From Cladosporium sp. IMV 00045 (taxonomy: Eukaryota > Ascomycota > Dothideomycetes > Cladosporiales > Cladosporiaceae), in assembly GCA_001931905.2 (NCBI GenBank), contig MSJI02000918.1, positions 79,510 through 143,509 on the forward strand: DNA of 64,000 nt, given 5' to 3'. Every line of letters starts with the position of its first letter. Positions within the stretch are counted from its first letter, which is position 1. Position numbers and translations under genes: made by a program. A model generated the notes under the pieces. The model did not search any database, was not told the origin of the DNA, and saw only the letters and a program-made list of their open reading frames with translations. Of this stretch, positions 22,238 through 34,678 are shown one piece after another.

Positions 22238-22602
22238 GATAGGAGCTGCTGCAACAGTATTGCGAATAACCAAGAGATTGCTAGATGTAATGTAAGGTGA
22301 TCAGCATGCAACAAGAGTAGGACGAGATCCTGAGATGCTCGGCTCGGTTATATTGACAGTGCGGCCCGAAGCGCCAACCTTAAATGTTTGCGACTTCCCC
22401 ACGCATCGTCATCTCTTCAGAATTCACTCCAAGTCTTCGTGGACAAAGCATTCACAACTGCTACACCCGCTCCTTCATACCACCACCACACCAGCGCTAG
22501 ACGTCGCGCATACACATCTGAACCGGCTCAGGAGCCTCTGGAAGAAGGACGTAATACCACACACACTAGGAATCCCGCGCGGGGAACGCACATCTGCCCA
22601 TC
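22238..22602. promoter_or_regulatory. divergent promoter region, med10 / DRG1-type GTPase
   Basis: 365 bp between the two start codons. No obvious TATA box. Both genes begin with a very short coding exon directly followed by an intron. Confidence 0.5.
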
Positions 22603-23762
22603 ATGGCGACCACTGTGGACAAGGTATGCTTCAGCGAAACAGGCCAAAAATGTATAATCACTGACAAGAAGGCGTACAGATCAAGCAAATCGAAGATGAA
22701 ATGGCCAAGACGCAGAAGAACAAGGCCACGTCCTTTCATTTGGGTCAACTGAAGGCGAAGCTCTCGAAGCTGAAGAAAGAGCTGCTCACTCCTAGCAGCA
22801 GCGGCGGAGGTGGTGGAGCTGGTTTCGATGTTGCGCGTACGGGTGTCGCCTCAGTCGGATTCATCGGCTTCCCCTCAGTTGGAAAATCAACACTCATGTC
22901 CCGCTTGACTGGCCAGCACTCCGAAGCGGCGGCGTACGAGTTCACAACCTTGACCACGGTCCCCGGTCAGATCATATACAACGGAGCCAAGATTCAGATT
23001 CTGGATTTGCCTGGTATCATTCAAGGTGCGAAGGACGGTAAGGGTAGAGGTCGTCAGGTCATTGCTGTGGCCAAGACTTGTCACTTGATTTTCATTGTTC
23101 TGGACGTGAACAAACCTTTGACGGACAAGGCTGTTATCGAGAACGAGTTGGAGGGTTTCGGTATCCGTGTCAACAAGTCACCACCCAACATCAAGATCAC
23201 AAAGAAGGACAAGGGTGGAATCTCCATCACCACTACCCAAGCCCTCACCCACATCGAGCCCGACGAGATCAAGGCGGTGCTGAACGAATACCGTATGGCC
23301 AACTGCGATGTAGCCATCCGCTGCGACGCTACCGTGGACGACCTCATCGACGTTATCGAGGCGAAGAGCAGATCGTACATTCCCGTTGTGTACGCCCTGA
23401 ACAAGATTGATGCCATCTCTATCGAAGAACTCGATCTCCTGTACCGCATTCCCAACGCATGTCCCATCAGCAGTGAGCATGGCTGGAACGTCGACGAATT
23501 GATGGAGCAGATGTGGGAGAAGCTGAAGCTGGTGCGAGTTTACACCAAACCCAAGGGCAAGATGCCCGACTACACTGCGCCCGTCGTGTTGAGGAGCACG
23601 GCATGCACGGTCGAAGATTTCTGTAACGCCATCCACAAGACCATCGTGGATCAATTCAAGGTAGCAGTCGTGTACGGCAAGAGTGTCAAGCACCAACCGC
23701 AAAAGGTCGGCCTGTCACACCAACTGGAGGATGAGGATGTTCTTACGATTGTCAAGAAATGA
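22603..23762 (+). CDS. rbg1: DRG1/Rbg1-type developmentally regulated GTP-binding protein
   Basis: Two exons: 22603-22623 (seven codons, MATTVDK) and 22680-23762, with a 56-nt intron, giving 367 aa. That is exactly the usual length of DRG1. G motifs: G1 FPSVGKS (71-77), G3 DLPG (116-119), G4 NKID (248-251). The effector region FTTLTTVPG is intact. A C-terminal TGS domain (about 290-367) includes [17 protein letters not shown] and HPQ-like [11 protein letters not shown]. Rbg1/DRG1 works with a DFRP partner (Tma46/DFRP1) on translating ribosomes, relieving stalling at difficult sequences. It is one of the most conserved proteins in the window; call very confident. Confidence 0.95.
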
Positions 23763-26700
23763 GCAAATGAAAAAAGAGGCAGGGGCGTCTGTCTCGTGGC
23801 GCATTTTCGTGTTACCTCTCTTTCCCCCTCAAGCAACCCTTCCCCACGAGTCGAGTTTCATGACCCTGTCACAGTGACATGCCTCCTGAGAAATTCGGTA
23901 TCATCCGCAAATAAATGCGTTTCACACGATGCACACACTAACAAGGCGCACCCGAGCTCCCCATTGCAACCTGAGCTGCAGTCTCGAGAAGTTCTGATAA
24001 CGACATGGTTGCTGTGGTACAGACAACAGGCGTAGCGATTAAGACGAGAATCAAGGGACCACCCGCGGCTCCAGTTGCCGGCCTTCGCTCTTCACCAACG
24101 ACAATAATTGATCATGATGACCTATAGTGGACTCCCAAAATCGAGAGCCTCCATTGAGGCAGAGTAGAAACAGAGTAGCGACCAGGAACGACGGAATATT
24201 GCTTCCGCCGTAATCCTTAACGCCGTCCTCTCGCGGCAAAGCACCCGGCGCAACGGCGCCGCGCATCTCTTAGGGGGAAGGGAAGGGAACGTGCAAAGGG
24301 CGATCGCTTGCTTTTCTTCTTGTCAGATCCTTGGGCTCGTCGCTTACTAGTCAGGTGGGAGGCTAGTAGGTCTTTTGCAGATTCACAAAAGCCGGTGGTG
24401 GCTGGAAGCGAATAACGGGAGGGATTTGCTCTCTTCTGCGGCTGTCACGTTTTGGCTTTTGGCGAGCCCTTCGCGGGCCTCGGTCCGCGGGTCTGTGTGA
24501 CACTCTACCTTCGTCCTGAAATGGAAGGCAATGCATGTAATAGCGAACGTTGCCCTTGCCATTAATTGTTCTCAATTGGTGATGCCACCGAAGCGCTTTC
24601 GCGTTCTCCCAAATTTTAGTTTTTGACGAATGCGTGCAATCTCTCGATTTCTCGTTTCGATTGTCCGATGCGTGCGAATTGGGATGTGGATTGTTTTTGG
24701 AATGGCGAGACGTAGGGTTTGCTCCAATATTGCGCGATGCGTTATATGCAGGTACGAGCAGCACGTACAGGTGTTTGGGATACTGGCAAGTTAGCACGCA
24801 TGCTCATCAGATTTGATAATGTGCGAAGACGGCAGAGTCTTTCTCGCTTGCTTCTCGTCCCCTTCGGATGCTTTTGGGCTGAAACTCTGCTTACTCTGAG
24901 CCGCCCTTGGTGTCCACTCCAGCGCGCGTGGCAGGTGTCAAACTTCAAGCGCCACGGCCGCCCTTGAGTGATATCGCCGGCTCTGATATAGAACGAAGCC
25001 GGCTAGAGCTGCAGGATTCCACGTGGTGCAGAAGTTCTCGAACGCTTGGACAGAGGCGCACCCGGAGTCTTGGGCTCGAGCGACCCTGCGGAGTGCGTCA
25101 CTTTCCTGCGTTATATGAGCGTTTTTGATGCCGACATCCGTAAAAACTTCTACTTATGCAGGGATGGGTTTCTCGTTCTTGGGTTTGTGCACTTCTAAGA
25201 CAAACGCTGCAAGCTGCAAGTGGAGCGATTTCAAGGGACCTTTTTGCAGAGCCAACGGCGCCGTGGGGATCGAGACATTGTGCACCAATTGAGAAGCTGG
25301 CATGTGGCTCCGGTCATTGTTGGTCGCGCGGTCACTGTGTTAAAGTAGGGATTTTTGAGGTGATCACTGAGCTGACTCGACATCTCGAAAACGGTAGTGT
25401 AGCTAGGCTAGGAAGGTCAGCATCGCCTCGACCAACAGACGGTTATGCTGCTACAAGCCAGATGCCCCTTGATCTGTCTCATTTCATCGGCATCGGCTGA
25501 TATATTTCACGGTCTCGTATCGCCCTCGAGTAGTGACAGACAGACAGACGTGAGGTCGGCCCTGCTCAGGTAAGACACTCTCAGGGTTTCCTCAAAAGGA
25601 CCCTGTGATTCAAGACGTTGTTTGGCGGACCCCGATGCAATATTATCGGGCTCAAGGCGTTGCAGAAATAGGAATGTACATTATTGCATGAGTGAAGGGT
25701 GCCTAAATTGTCGAAATGCTGTGGCATCGTATCGACCGCGAGTCTGACCGAAATCCTGCAATTAGGCTCGCAATTCCCACACAGTATTTGCCTCGATGAT
25801 ATATATGCTGATCTACCCGAGTCGCCGGGACAGTTCGTTGGATCTCGAATCGAAGTCAGTTGAGCAGCACATCGTTTTCATCTTGGCGGTCTCCAGAAGA
25901 AGTACGTACACCAAGGGCACCTTCCGGATGCAGAAGACGGCATGTTCGTGTCCTTCCCAAGGCCTCATATGCCAGGTATTATTGGCGCGCGAACAACGTT
26001 GCTTCTCAAAGGGATGAAGTTGCTTCCGATCATCCCCACGGCCGGGTTCACTTTAGCAGATACACTTCGGAAGGTGACTCCTATTCAGTGGGCTCAATTC
26101 GGCGGGGTGGCCATGTCCGGCTTCATAGCGCCCCGAGAGCGCTAGCGAAAAACGTCTAGCAAACGTTTTTGGGCGAGGCGTGAAGCTCTGCTAAGGTCGT
26201 GCTTCGGATCGATCAACCGAGCAATCAAAAGGTCCCGAGCCAGCGTTCAGTGACATGCGAGATTCAAAGTCAGTCGTATCTTGGGTACCAATTGTCGGGA
26301 CGATAGCGAGATGGTCATCTCGAATCGAGACCGTTCCCAGATATCGCCAGAAATCTCATAGATCACGATACGATCGTTAGCCCTGCTCCCGAAAAGACGG
26401 ATGTAACCAGATACTCGGAGCCTTGCGGAGCACAAAGTAGTCGACCAGGGATGGTTGATTGCAAGGTGGAGATCTGGAGAGAGAACAAGTCCAGCATTAT
26501 GCATTTGGTAGACGAGGGCTCGCGCGTGATCAGACACGATTTGTTTAGGGTAGTCCAGCATCATTGCCGGACCGACTTCATGGCTGACCGCTGATGTGGA
26601 ATATTCCTGTACAGCGGTGTTGGGGCGCAGTTCGCGGCAGATTGATACCCGTGAGAAACTTGTCGAGGCGTCCAGTCAAGTCATTGATGAAGCTTGTCCA

Positions 26701-28354
26701 ATTTCGTTTGCGAGGCGACTTCCACCACCTCACTCAGACCCTTCCTCAGCTCTTTCACATATTGCCTTGTCACTCCGTTGTTCCACTGTCTTGACTTGAT
26801 GGTCTCTTTCGTCAGCTTTGGTCGAGCGACATGCGGCGAATTGATTATTGGCTAGTCATTCACATATCTGTCTACTCGCCAATCGCGGCGGATTCCGGCT
26901 CCACAATCCTTTTTTTTCCCTTGCCAGCGCATTGGCTCTATGATCGTTGCCTTCTGTCGCCAAGGGCATCCCACTAGATTGCAGAGCGTTAGACGAGTGG
27001 GCCTTGATGGGCATACACGAGACGAGCTCATCAGCAGCCCTGCCTCCATATACTACTACTAGCACTGGCGGCCATATGGCGCCATGATTACGACCAGGGA
27101 TTTGCGTCGCAGACGGATCAATACATCCAGGACCCGCCGGGCATGCCCGATGCGGACGTCGATTTCCACGACGCTCGCAAATGACACGACGGCGTGGCTG
27201 TACAGGCTCGCCAATGGCCACGAGCCGCCCCTGGGCGTGGACGGATGCGGGCATGCCTCGAAGACAGAGGGCAGGCAGCGTGTTCGCCATGTCAGCAGCG
27301 CTGCAGTTGAGCTGGCCGCAGGCGACAACGGGTTGGATCAAGCACCCCGTCATATCGCAGAGCGAGTCCTCCGCACGGCCATTGGAGGTGTTGCGCAGGG
27401 CTAATGTTGGGCTATGCGGAGGATGATCGCCTAGGCTTTTGCGCGGGCCCAGCGCCACAGCGTCCAATTCGCTGGCCACCCGGTCTGTGTTGCGGTCGCA
27501 GATATCTTGCTCTACCGGGCCTGTCCACTCCCCATCCTGGACCTGCACCGCAAAAGGCACCTGGCTCCGGCGCTGTCAACACACTTGACACGGCCGTCTG
27601 TGCGAATCTCCCCACGCTGCTGTCCCCTCCCACTACTCACACACACCCATACCCATCGTGTCCCACATTGGCACCTAGCGTCAGAGCGTGCTCCCTACCC
27701 TGCACTGGAGCCTGTGGCTGCCCTACCCTCGTCTGATGGCCTCAACCCTGGCCTCGCGCCGCCGTCGCCGCCGCCCACTTGGGAGATGCAGCCAGCCAGC
27801 ATGGATGATGCCCATGCTGCCATGCCCTACTCTGCCTGGCCCCCGCGCTCTTCCTTCTGGCTCGTCGCTGACGCCACCCCAAAAGCGCCAGGGCCCTCTG
27901 ACTTGCACCCTGGCGCAGACCATCATCCGTGGTGAACGCTCTTCCCTCGCGCCGAACCGCGAGTCCGTACTGCCCTAGTGCTCCATCGCTCCATCGTCTC
28001 CGCAACTGGTTTGCCTCGCATGCATCTTAAGCACGCCCATGCCCGTCGTAAGCCAACTCGTCCTGCACCTATCTTTCCCTTTCCTGCATATGCGCATAGG
28101 AGGCAGCATGCCTCCCGGTTCCTTCGCCTCCTATTACACTCGCGTGCACCGTCTGTCCATTCCAATCTCGGATCCGCCCTGCAGCTTTCGCCGTTGCCGT
28201 TCAAGCCGCTGATCCCACACCCAAGCCGCCGTGCAAGGTTGCACCTACATACATTCGTTCGATCGACTTTTTGATCGTTTGCGTTCAAGTGCCGCACGCA
28301 GCCCTCTCTGTGTTCCCGCCACCCGGCACCTCCCCTACGCACATCGACGCAATA
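23763..28354. other. gene-poor stretch, 4.6 kb
   Basis: No ORF here has a recognisable domain or credible exon structure, on either strand. From about 27,430 to 28,350 the plus strand is strongly pyrimidine-rich, as expected for the leader or promoter of the CENP-B-type gene. I find no terminal inverted repeats, reverse-transcriptase or transposase motifs by eye. It could be a long regulatory region, a decayed element, or contain an unrecognised non-coding RNA. Confidence 0.5.
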
Positions 28355-30123
28355 ATGGCAGACGAGAAACACCAGTCTGCCTTTCAGTCGTCTCCGTCTA
28401 TGAATTGGGGAAGAAGCCCAAACATCTACCCTCATTCGCATCATGGTACTCCAGCCCAGGAATATTCCAACTTCAACTTCGGTTCGCCGCACATATCTCT
28501 ACCTTCCAGCACTTTCGACAACAACATGTCTCAACGACCTGTTCATCAGCAATTGCAGCCTTTGGTGATGCCGCAGTGGCCATCAATGCTCAACAGTCAA
28601 TCGCATTCGACCTTTCAACCCAACTACCCTCAGCCTGTGCAACCAATACAGCCCATGGCGTTGGCGCCTCTCCCGACGCCGGTGTCAGCAACGTCGACGA
28701 GATCGACATCAACGCCCCGCAAGACGTTGACAGATCTCGATCGAAAAGCCATGTGCCAGTACGCCGAGGACAACCCAACGGCGAAGCAGACTGAGATTGG
28801 AGGTTCGTTGCCTCTATCACCGTTCGATGAATTGCAGCTGATCCCTCAATAGCACGATTTGGCGTTGAAAGAAGGTTCGGACAGATGCCATATTCTGTGA
28901 TGGAGAATGTTACTGACCTCGCGTATAGCACGGTATCCAAAGTACTTCGACAAAAAGAGAAATACCTTTTCCAAGACGATGGCAGCCGATCGCCTGCCAA
29001 GCGTCCCAAAGGCCGATCCCCTGACATTGAACGTGCTCTTGCCGTATGGGCAAAGAACCAGGTAGGACCTTCAATTTCATTATGGAAAACATGAGACCCA
29101 TTCTGACGTTCAATGCAGGAGAAAAAGGGGGTCCCTCTATCCGACGACTTGATCCGCCAAACAGCGCAGGCGTTCTCTGCGACCTCAAGTAACCCGGACA
29201 CCCAGGCGACCTTGAGCACCAGTTGGCTGGAGAAGTTCAAATTGAAAAACAACTTGATGGGCGCGCGGTCCAGGAAAAGCTCGCTCGCTCCTGATGACGC
29301 CGACGATGCTTCGTTCACAGCATCGGCCTCACACACACCTAATAATGCATCACCGAACTCGCAACAGACATTGAGTTCTCCTTCCGCAGAAGAAATGCAC
29401 GGTGGGGGCCATCATGAGGGCATGAGCATGAAACACTCAGAAGGCTTTAATGACTACAGCAGAGGCACGCAATTCCACTCACAGAGTCAAACGTCTCTGA
29501 GCACTGCCTTCACGGAAGCCCCGTCTTCTTTCTCACCCACACCCCTGAGTCCGACGTCCCCTTTCTTCACACCAGATTCTGCGATATCAGCAGATTCGTT
29601 CGTCCAACAACCACCGTTGCGGCAAATGCACACCGTGCCATCCAATGCCCCAACTGCCAATTCCAACACGAATGCAGCCTCAGCAAAACCAAGGAGTCGG
29701 ACCCTTCCCATCCTCGACCACTACATGTCCGACAACATGACCAATGGCAGCTCCTCCGAACCCACGCCCAGATACATCGCCTCAAACATGCTTGACTCTT
29801 CCCTCGACGACCTTCCCGACCCACTTCCCAACCTCAACTCCGCAGTACAAGGCCTTCACGGCGAGGGCGGCCGACCACACACCATCACACCTTCAGACAT
29901 GATGCGCCCGCCGCCACTGCCCACGAGCATGTCTGCGCCGCGGTCTCTTACCCCTTCCTCAGCCTCGAACATGTCCGCCACGAGTCCCGAGGAAGCCCGC
30001 AAAGCCATGGAAGTGGTCTTGAGCTTCTTCGAGCAGCAGCCGAATGGCTATCTGGACCTGCAAGAGAGCATCACCGTCGGTAAGCTCATGGAGAAGCTTC
30101 GACTGCAAGCTAGGGCGAGCTGA
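28355..30123 (+). CDS. CENP-B-type helix-turn-helix DNA-binding protein (putative transcription factor)
   Basis: Four exons: 28355-28802, 28853-28874 (22 nt), 28929-29061 and 29119-30123; introns 50, 54 and 57 nt; 535 aa. Residues about 121-167 form a CENP-B N-terminal/Psq HTH (LTDLDRKAMCQYAEDNP, then ARFGVERSTVSKVLRQKEKYL). A second Tc5/CENPB-type HTH follows (DIERALAVWAKNQ, GVPLSDDLIRQTAQAF, SWLEKFKLKNNL). The rest is Ser/Pro/Thr/Asn-rich with a short helical C-terminus (EEARKAMEVVLSFFEQQPNG). No DDE endonuclease domain is present. So this is a domesticated DNA-binding protein, not a pogo transposase. Target genes unknown. The two introns that flank the 22-nt exon split the recognition HTH itself. 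Confidence 0.85.
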
Positions 30124-31109
30124 TAGAAAGACGCATTCGCCGGTACCCAAAGTCGCACTGTTGGCTTCTTGCGCCTCCGAACCCTTTATCAACTCTCCGA
30201 CTATCCTTTGGACGGTATTAATTTTGTATATTGGCACATTTTGTGGGATCTCCTTTCATCTCGGCACGTATTGGCTTTCTTCTCTTATGTTTTCTCCTCT
30301 TTTCCCCCTCCACTTTCGGCTCACATCATAGCAGGCGGCGGTGTTCTATTTGCATCACATTTCACATTTCCCAGGTTCGGGAAACTATATTCTTCTTTTT
30401 TCATTTTACGGCGATTTCGACGGAACGGGCGACACGAAAGAAAAGTCCATCTCACAAAAACAAATTGGCACAAAGCACATAGGCACGAAACTTACTCAAT
30501 CGCGGCGGTGGAAGAAGGCAAACAAGAAACAATTCCACAACACCCGAAAACAGGGGCACAGAAACCCCCAACCTAACACCCAAAGGGCAAACCGACAAGA
30601 CGGCAAGGAATAGAGGAGGAAGAATTTTGGGAATGCGGGAACCAAGGAAAATCATCATTTGTTCATCTTACAGGGATATCCCTCGCCAAACAAGAGGCAA
30701 GGCAAGACGGAAAAAGGAAAAAGAGGGGAAGACTATTGCACAGATGCTGCTCACGCGGCTTGGGACATGGGTTTTTCTGGGAAAGAACGATTGGTAGAGA
30801 AAAGGTGGGAAGAAAGGGGCCTGGATTTTTCGGTTTCGTGGCGGGGATCGGGGAGTGTGGGAGTTGGGTGGTTTCTGGCAAGGGCTTTGATCTTGCGATG
30901 GGAGGGTCTGGGCGGGAGGGGACATTACGATAATTTTTCATTTCTCGTTTCTTATCCCCTTTGTTGAAGGGAGCTCTACGGGATTCTTTTTGGAGCTGGT
31001 ATCTTGTACTATTCTCTCGGTTCTGGCATGTTCGTCACTCGCTTGACTTGTTTCACTTCGTTGCTGTGGATTTTCACAAGGCTGGCGTTCATTCGTTCGT
31101 TCAATTTCA
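30124..31109. other. convergent 3' region, about 1 kb
   Basis: Between the stop of the CENP-B-type gene and the stop of the PXA gene on the other strand. A purine-rich, A-heavy tract spans about 30,440-30,730. No gene seen. Confidence 0.5.
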
Positions 31110-33869
31110 TCATTGCTCCTCTGCGATCTCGGGGAATAGGCGCATGACTATCAACTCGACGACCTCGACTATGAGATGCTTGTTGATATAAGCATCGGCG
31201 AACAGATCCAGCGAATCCTCCACGTCCTCCCGCGCCGAATCGACGTCGTCGGTCGCGAAGAACTTGGCCCGAACATAAGGCGGCACGACTTCCACAATCG
31301 CGCGCGCGCACTCGCGCCTGATGGCGACGATTTCGTCTTCGGATGGCGGCACGCGTGCTGGGCCGAGGGCGTTGTCGGGAAAGATGGCGCTGCGGACAGC
31401 CTGCAGGGCGGGCGGCAAGAGCGCTGGATTGAGTATACGGGTGTGGATGGCGTGGGATAGCAGCCTGGGTGGAGTTTGAACAATAGTGGTTAGCGGACGT
31501 GTATCCTGGGAGCTTTGCGCGCCTCGGCCATGCCATGTGAAAGTGAAGCTGTCCATCTGACATGTAACGTGAGCACTCGCATATGTGGGTATGCAGAAGT
31601 CTGGAGGGGGAGGGAACAAAGGACGTGTCGCGAAGGATGCGCAAGGTCGAGAGCTGTGCGTGAGGTGTGACTCGTATCCGGGGACCGCTCGGGGAACGCG
31701 GCAGTCGCATTTTCTTGAACAATGGCTGGGCGCATTTGTTTGAAAGGCGGTAGCGAGTATCGAATGAAGGCTGGCCTTGCATTCTTCTGGTGATGTTGAC
31801 GTGGTGTGTATCACCTGGAAGGTAGGAGGTTGATTTCTGGTATATTGCAAGATCCCGGATCCTTGTCGTGTCGAGCTCAGAGTTTGGGTGTGGCCCACGG
31901 GAAGCCGTTGTGCCGCACGGGATGGTGGTTGGCGTGAATGGCCCGTCAGGCCCGAGCCATGAGTATTATGAACGCAGACGATGATCCGTCTCTACTGGAA
32001 CCTGCCATGAGATGGTGTGTTGGCGGTCTTTTTGTTGAAGCAAGGCTGCCCAACAAAACGAGCCGAAGCTCTTTAATTTGTTGGCCACGCTTGAGCAAAT
32101 TGAGCGCCCGCTGTGCCATTGACGAGGTTTCAAGGAGTGACGAATGCGTCTTAGCATGGCCCTGTAAGTACATGCATGTCGCATAAGCTCCAAGGGTTGT
32201 TGGTTGCGGGGTCGAAGTGCGAAGCAAAAAGCCGGCTGAAGACAGCCACAGAATGAGCCATCATGCATGTCGATAAGACACGGCTGATCAACGGGCGGGC
32301 CGCCAGGAGATGACATTGGCGGGATGAAAGTCATATGACTTTTAGCACATGCGGCCGCCCGTTCGTGCAGGCCTGGTGGCTTTTTCTGAGGGCGAATAAT
32401 CCAAGCGAAGCGCAACAACGCAGTTCTGAGTGGAGGAACAAACGATTCCCAACGGCGCTATCGTACCAGCTTGCTGCGACGAGGGTATGTTGAGTGAAAG
32501 AAGGAAACTAGTTTCGACTTACCTATCCAATCTGCTGTCCGTGTAACACACCTGCCCGGGACCGTATAATGAAATCCATTGCATCAAGGACAGCATACCT
32601 GTCAGCCATGGCATTCGATCCGTGAGTCGAGTGAGCTTTGACAATGAGGTCCAGATCGCCATGCCGAGTATTGGGGGCTTCTGAGAATCGATATTGCAGT
32701 CGAGGCTGTCATCATCGCCAATAACGTCAGCCCTTGTTGTGCCATCGATTTTGGCGCCGTGGGGTTCGACAGATCGCATCGGCAACGCTGACGCTTGCAT
32801 GATGGTGGTCACCGAAGAGCGTAGTAGAAGCCAAGCAAGCCACAACGACTGTATCAGAGCCCAGAAACCACTGTTCAACGCGTCTATTCGACTGCGTCTG
32901 GGCTCTTGGATCGACCGGTGGGATGCACCCCCTTCCTTGGAAAGAAGGCCAAACTGGGCGAGACGGTCGGTGTCCTGCGGATTTGAAGGCTGAGGGCCAG
33001 GGCTGAGTTCGGGCCGAACAGTGTAAATGATCTTTGTGACACCTTCCCATATCAGCCAGCTCTCACTAGCCTTGCCGCATATGCCGTTGTGGAATATCAT
33101 TTCTGACAATATTTCAGATACTAAGACTTGCAGACATGGGTTTTGGTGCTCTTCATGCGGCAAAAGGAGCGCAAGGGCACGGTTCACCACCATCTGGCAC
33201 CAGGCACTTTCGTTCTCCTGTTGGTCGGTCAAAGCATCCGGGGAGTTCGGGACCGGCGTTAATGCATGGTGCGGTCGTAGAGCATGGTAGACAATGCGGT
33301 TTGAAGAACTGGACGTTGAAGGGTGCAGGCTTTGTGCAGATATGCGGACGGCTGTTTCGTGATATCAGCAGGTTGGCCAAGATGCTGATATTGACTGCAG
33401 ACTCACCTTCAATATGCTCGGCTACGATAGCTGGCAGCTCATCGACCACAAGACTCTCCAGATCAACTTGTCTCAGGCGCTGTTCCAGGCCACGGGTACA
33501 ATGCGCAATTATTTGGACGACGTTGGCAACAAAATCCTGGTCCGGTGTTATTTTGTTGTACCAAGTCTGGACGAACAGATTCAGGACGACAGCGATGAGG
33601 GCGTATAGCTGCAGATCAATCTCGTTCGAACTGGTCAGAGGCGGCAGCAGTTCGTCCAAGGACTTGCTATCGTTCTCATCTGATGAGTCTCCCGGGGCAG
33701 TAGATGCGCCGTTGTTCTTGCAGAGAGTACGCTTGATGTAGCTGATGGTGGCCTCGTCTTGGGCTTTTCCCGGCTGGCCGTTCTGCTGCTTCTCATCTCG
33801 GCCAATGAGATTATTGATCCTGCTTGCTTGACGACCATGGCGAGGTGGCCGTCGAATGCCTTGTGCCAT
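31110..33869 (-). CDS. pxa1: PXA-domain (sorting-nexin-related) protein with a 1,058-nt intron
   Basis: Three exons: 33407-33869, 32523-33330 and 31110-31464, giving 541 aa. The first intron is 76 nt. The second, 31465-32522, is 1,058 nt with a perfect GTAAGT donor and CACCCAG acceptor. Joining gives ...DSRLDR/LLSHAIHTRIL..., a join expected for the family. The PXA domain lies in the N-terminal half (LYALIAVVLNLFVQTWYNKI, then HCTRGLEQRLRQVDLESLVVDELP, then VYHALRPHHALTPVP, QMVVNRALALLLP and ASESWLIWEGV). The nexin-C-like end has IFPDNALGPARVPPS and INKHLIVEVVELIVMRLFPE. PXA proteins associate with endosomal or ER membranes; fission-yeast Pxa1 is the closest named relative. The acceptor of intron 1 was chosen by frame and is less certain. 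Confidence 0.82.
31465..32522 (-). other. exceptionally long intron of the PXA gene
   Basis: 1,058 nt bounded by good splice sites, against 50-154 nt for every other intron I placed. Neither strand shows a recognisable ORF, repeat or transposon motif. An additional hidden exon is possible but not required by the protein. Confidence 0.6.
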
Positions 33870-34678
33870 GTTTTGTGTCAACGGGCCGTGAATATATCAT
33901 AGCCACGCGAGGTGTTCAGGGAGGTAGGTCAAGCAGGCCGACGAGGGGTGAGAAGTCTCATTCGCATGCATCCAGTGTTCGTGAATTACGGCTGATATTT
34001 TCCAGGTTAGCACTCTCAAATTTGTCCGGTATAATGGCCACCATCCAGAGAGAGGTCAGCGCAAGCCGATATGCTCACTCGCCGACGATACGAGTGCCTT
34101 AGCGGCCTTGATGCCTGAAACTCCAGCTCGGCAGAGCTTCGGCAAAACACGATGGCGTGCTCGACTCCTTGCACCATCTACGCGACGTGACCTCAGAAAA
34201 GGGTCAAAACACCTACTACACCTCCCGATATGCCTATACCAATGCCATACTGTTGCCCGCGAGTCTCTGCTTTACCTGACACCCATTGTGCGGCGCATCG
34301 CAGAGTATACCACCGCTCAAACTGGACACGTAAGAGATACCGGATCGAGCCTTAGTGCGCCCAACACTGGCCAAATCACGCACGCTGCCGGATCCAATAA
34401 TGCTCTCCCTGCCCTTCGCAGGCGTGGCATTCTGCCCTCCGCCGCAGCAAATCCTGTGACTTATTACACTCGGTTCAGAGCTCCGACGAAGCTGACCATA
34501 ATGGAGTTTGCTTGCGGAAAAGGTCGGCTCAAGACAGTAGATGTAGCATTGTCTGCATGCTATAAGGTGTCGGCGTGAATGGCATGCCAGACTTGACTTT
34601 TCTCCCTTCATCAACTCCTCCGTGAGGCTGTTATAGGCATCGCTGGCGTACTAACAGACTCACCGAACGTCAGAGACC
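33870..34678. promoter_or_regulatory. divergent upstream region, pxa1 / cysteine dioxygenase
   Basis: 809 bp between outward-facing starts. A 156-codon ORF at 34108-34578 (+) has no domain and no repeat; I do not call it a gene. No clear promoter element. Confidence 0.45.

Noticed and set aside
26856..27560. 234-codon minus-strand frame in the gene-poor region
   Set aside because: Composition is mixed and Cys/Arg/Pro-rich, with no domain. Nearby frames on the other strand are equally long, as expected by chance in GC-rich DNA.
28355..30123. Pogo/Tc1-type transposase
   Set aside because: The two HTH domains are transposon-derived but no DDE catalytic domain or terminal inverted repeats are present, so it is called a host DNA-binding protein.
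34108..34578. 156-codon plus-strand frame between the PXA and cysteine dioxygenase genes
   Set aside because: No domain or repeat; overlapping minus-strand frame of similar length; lies in a divergent promoter region.
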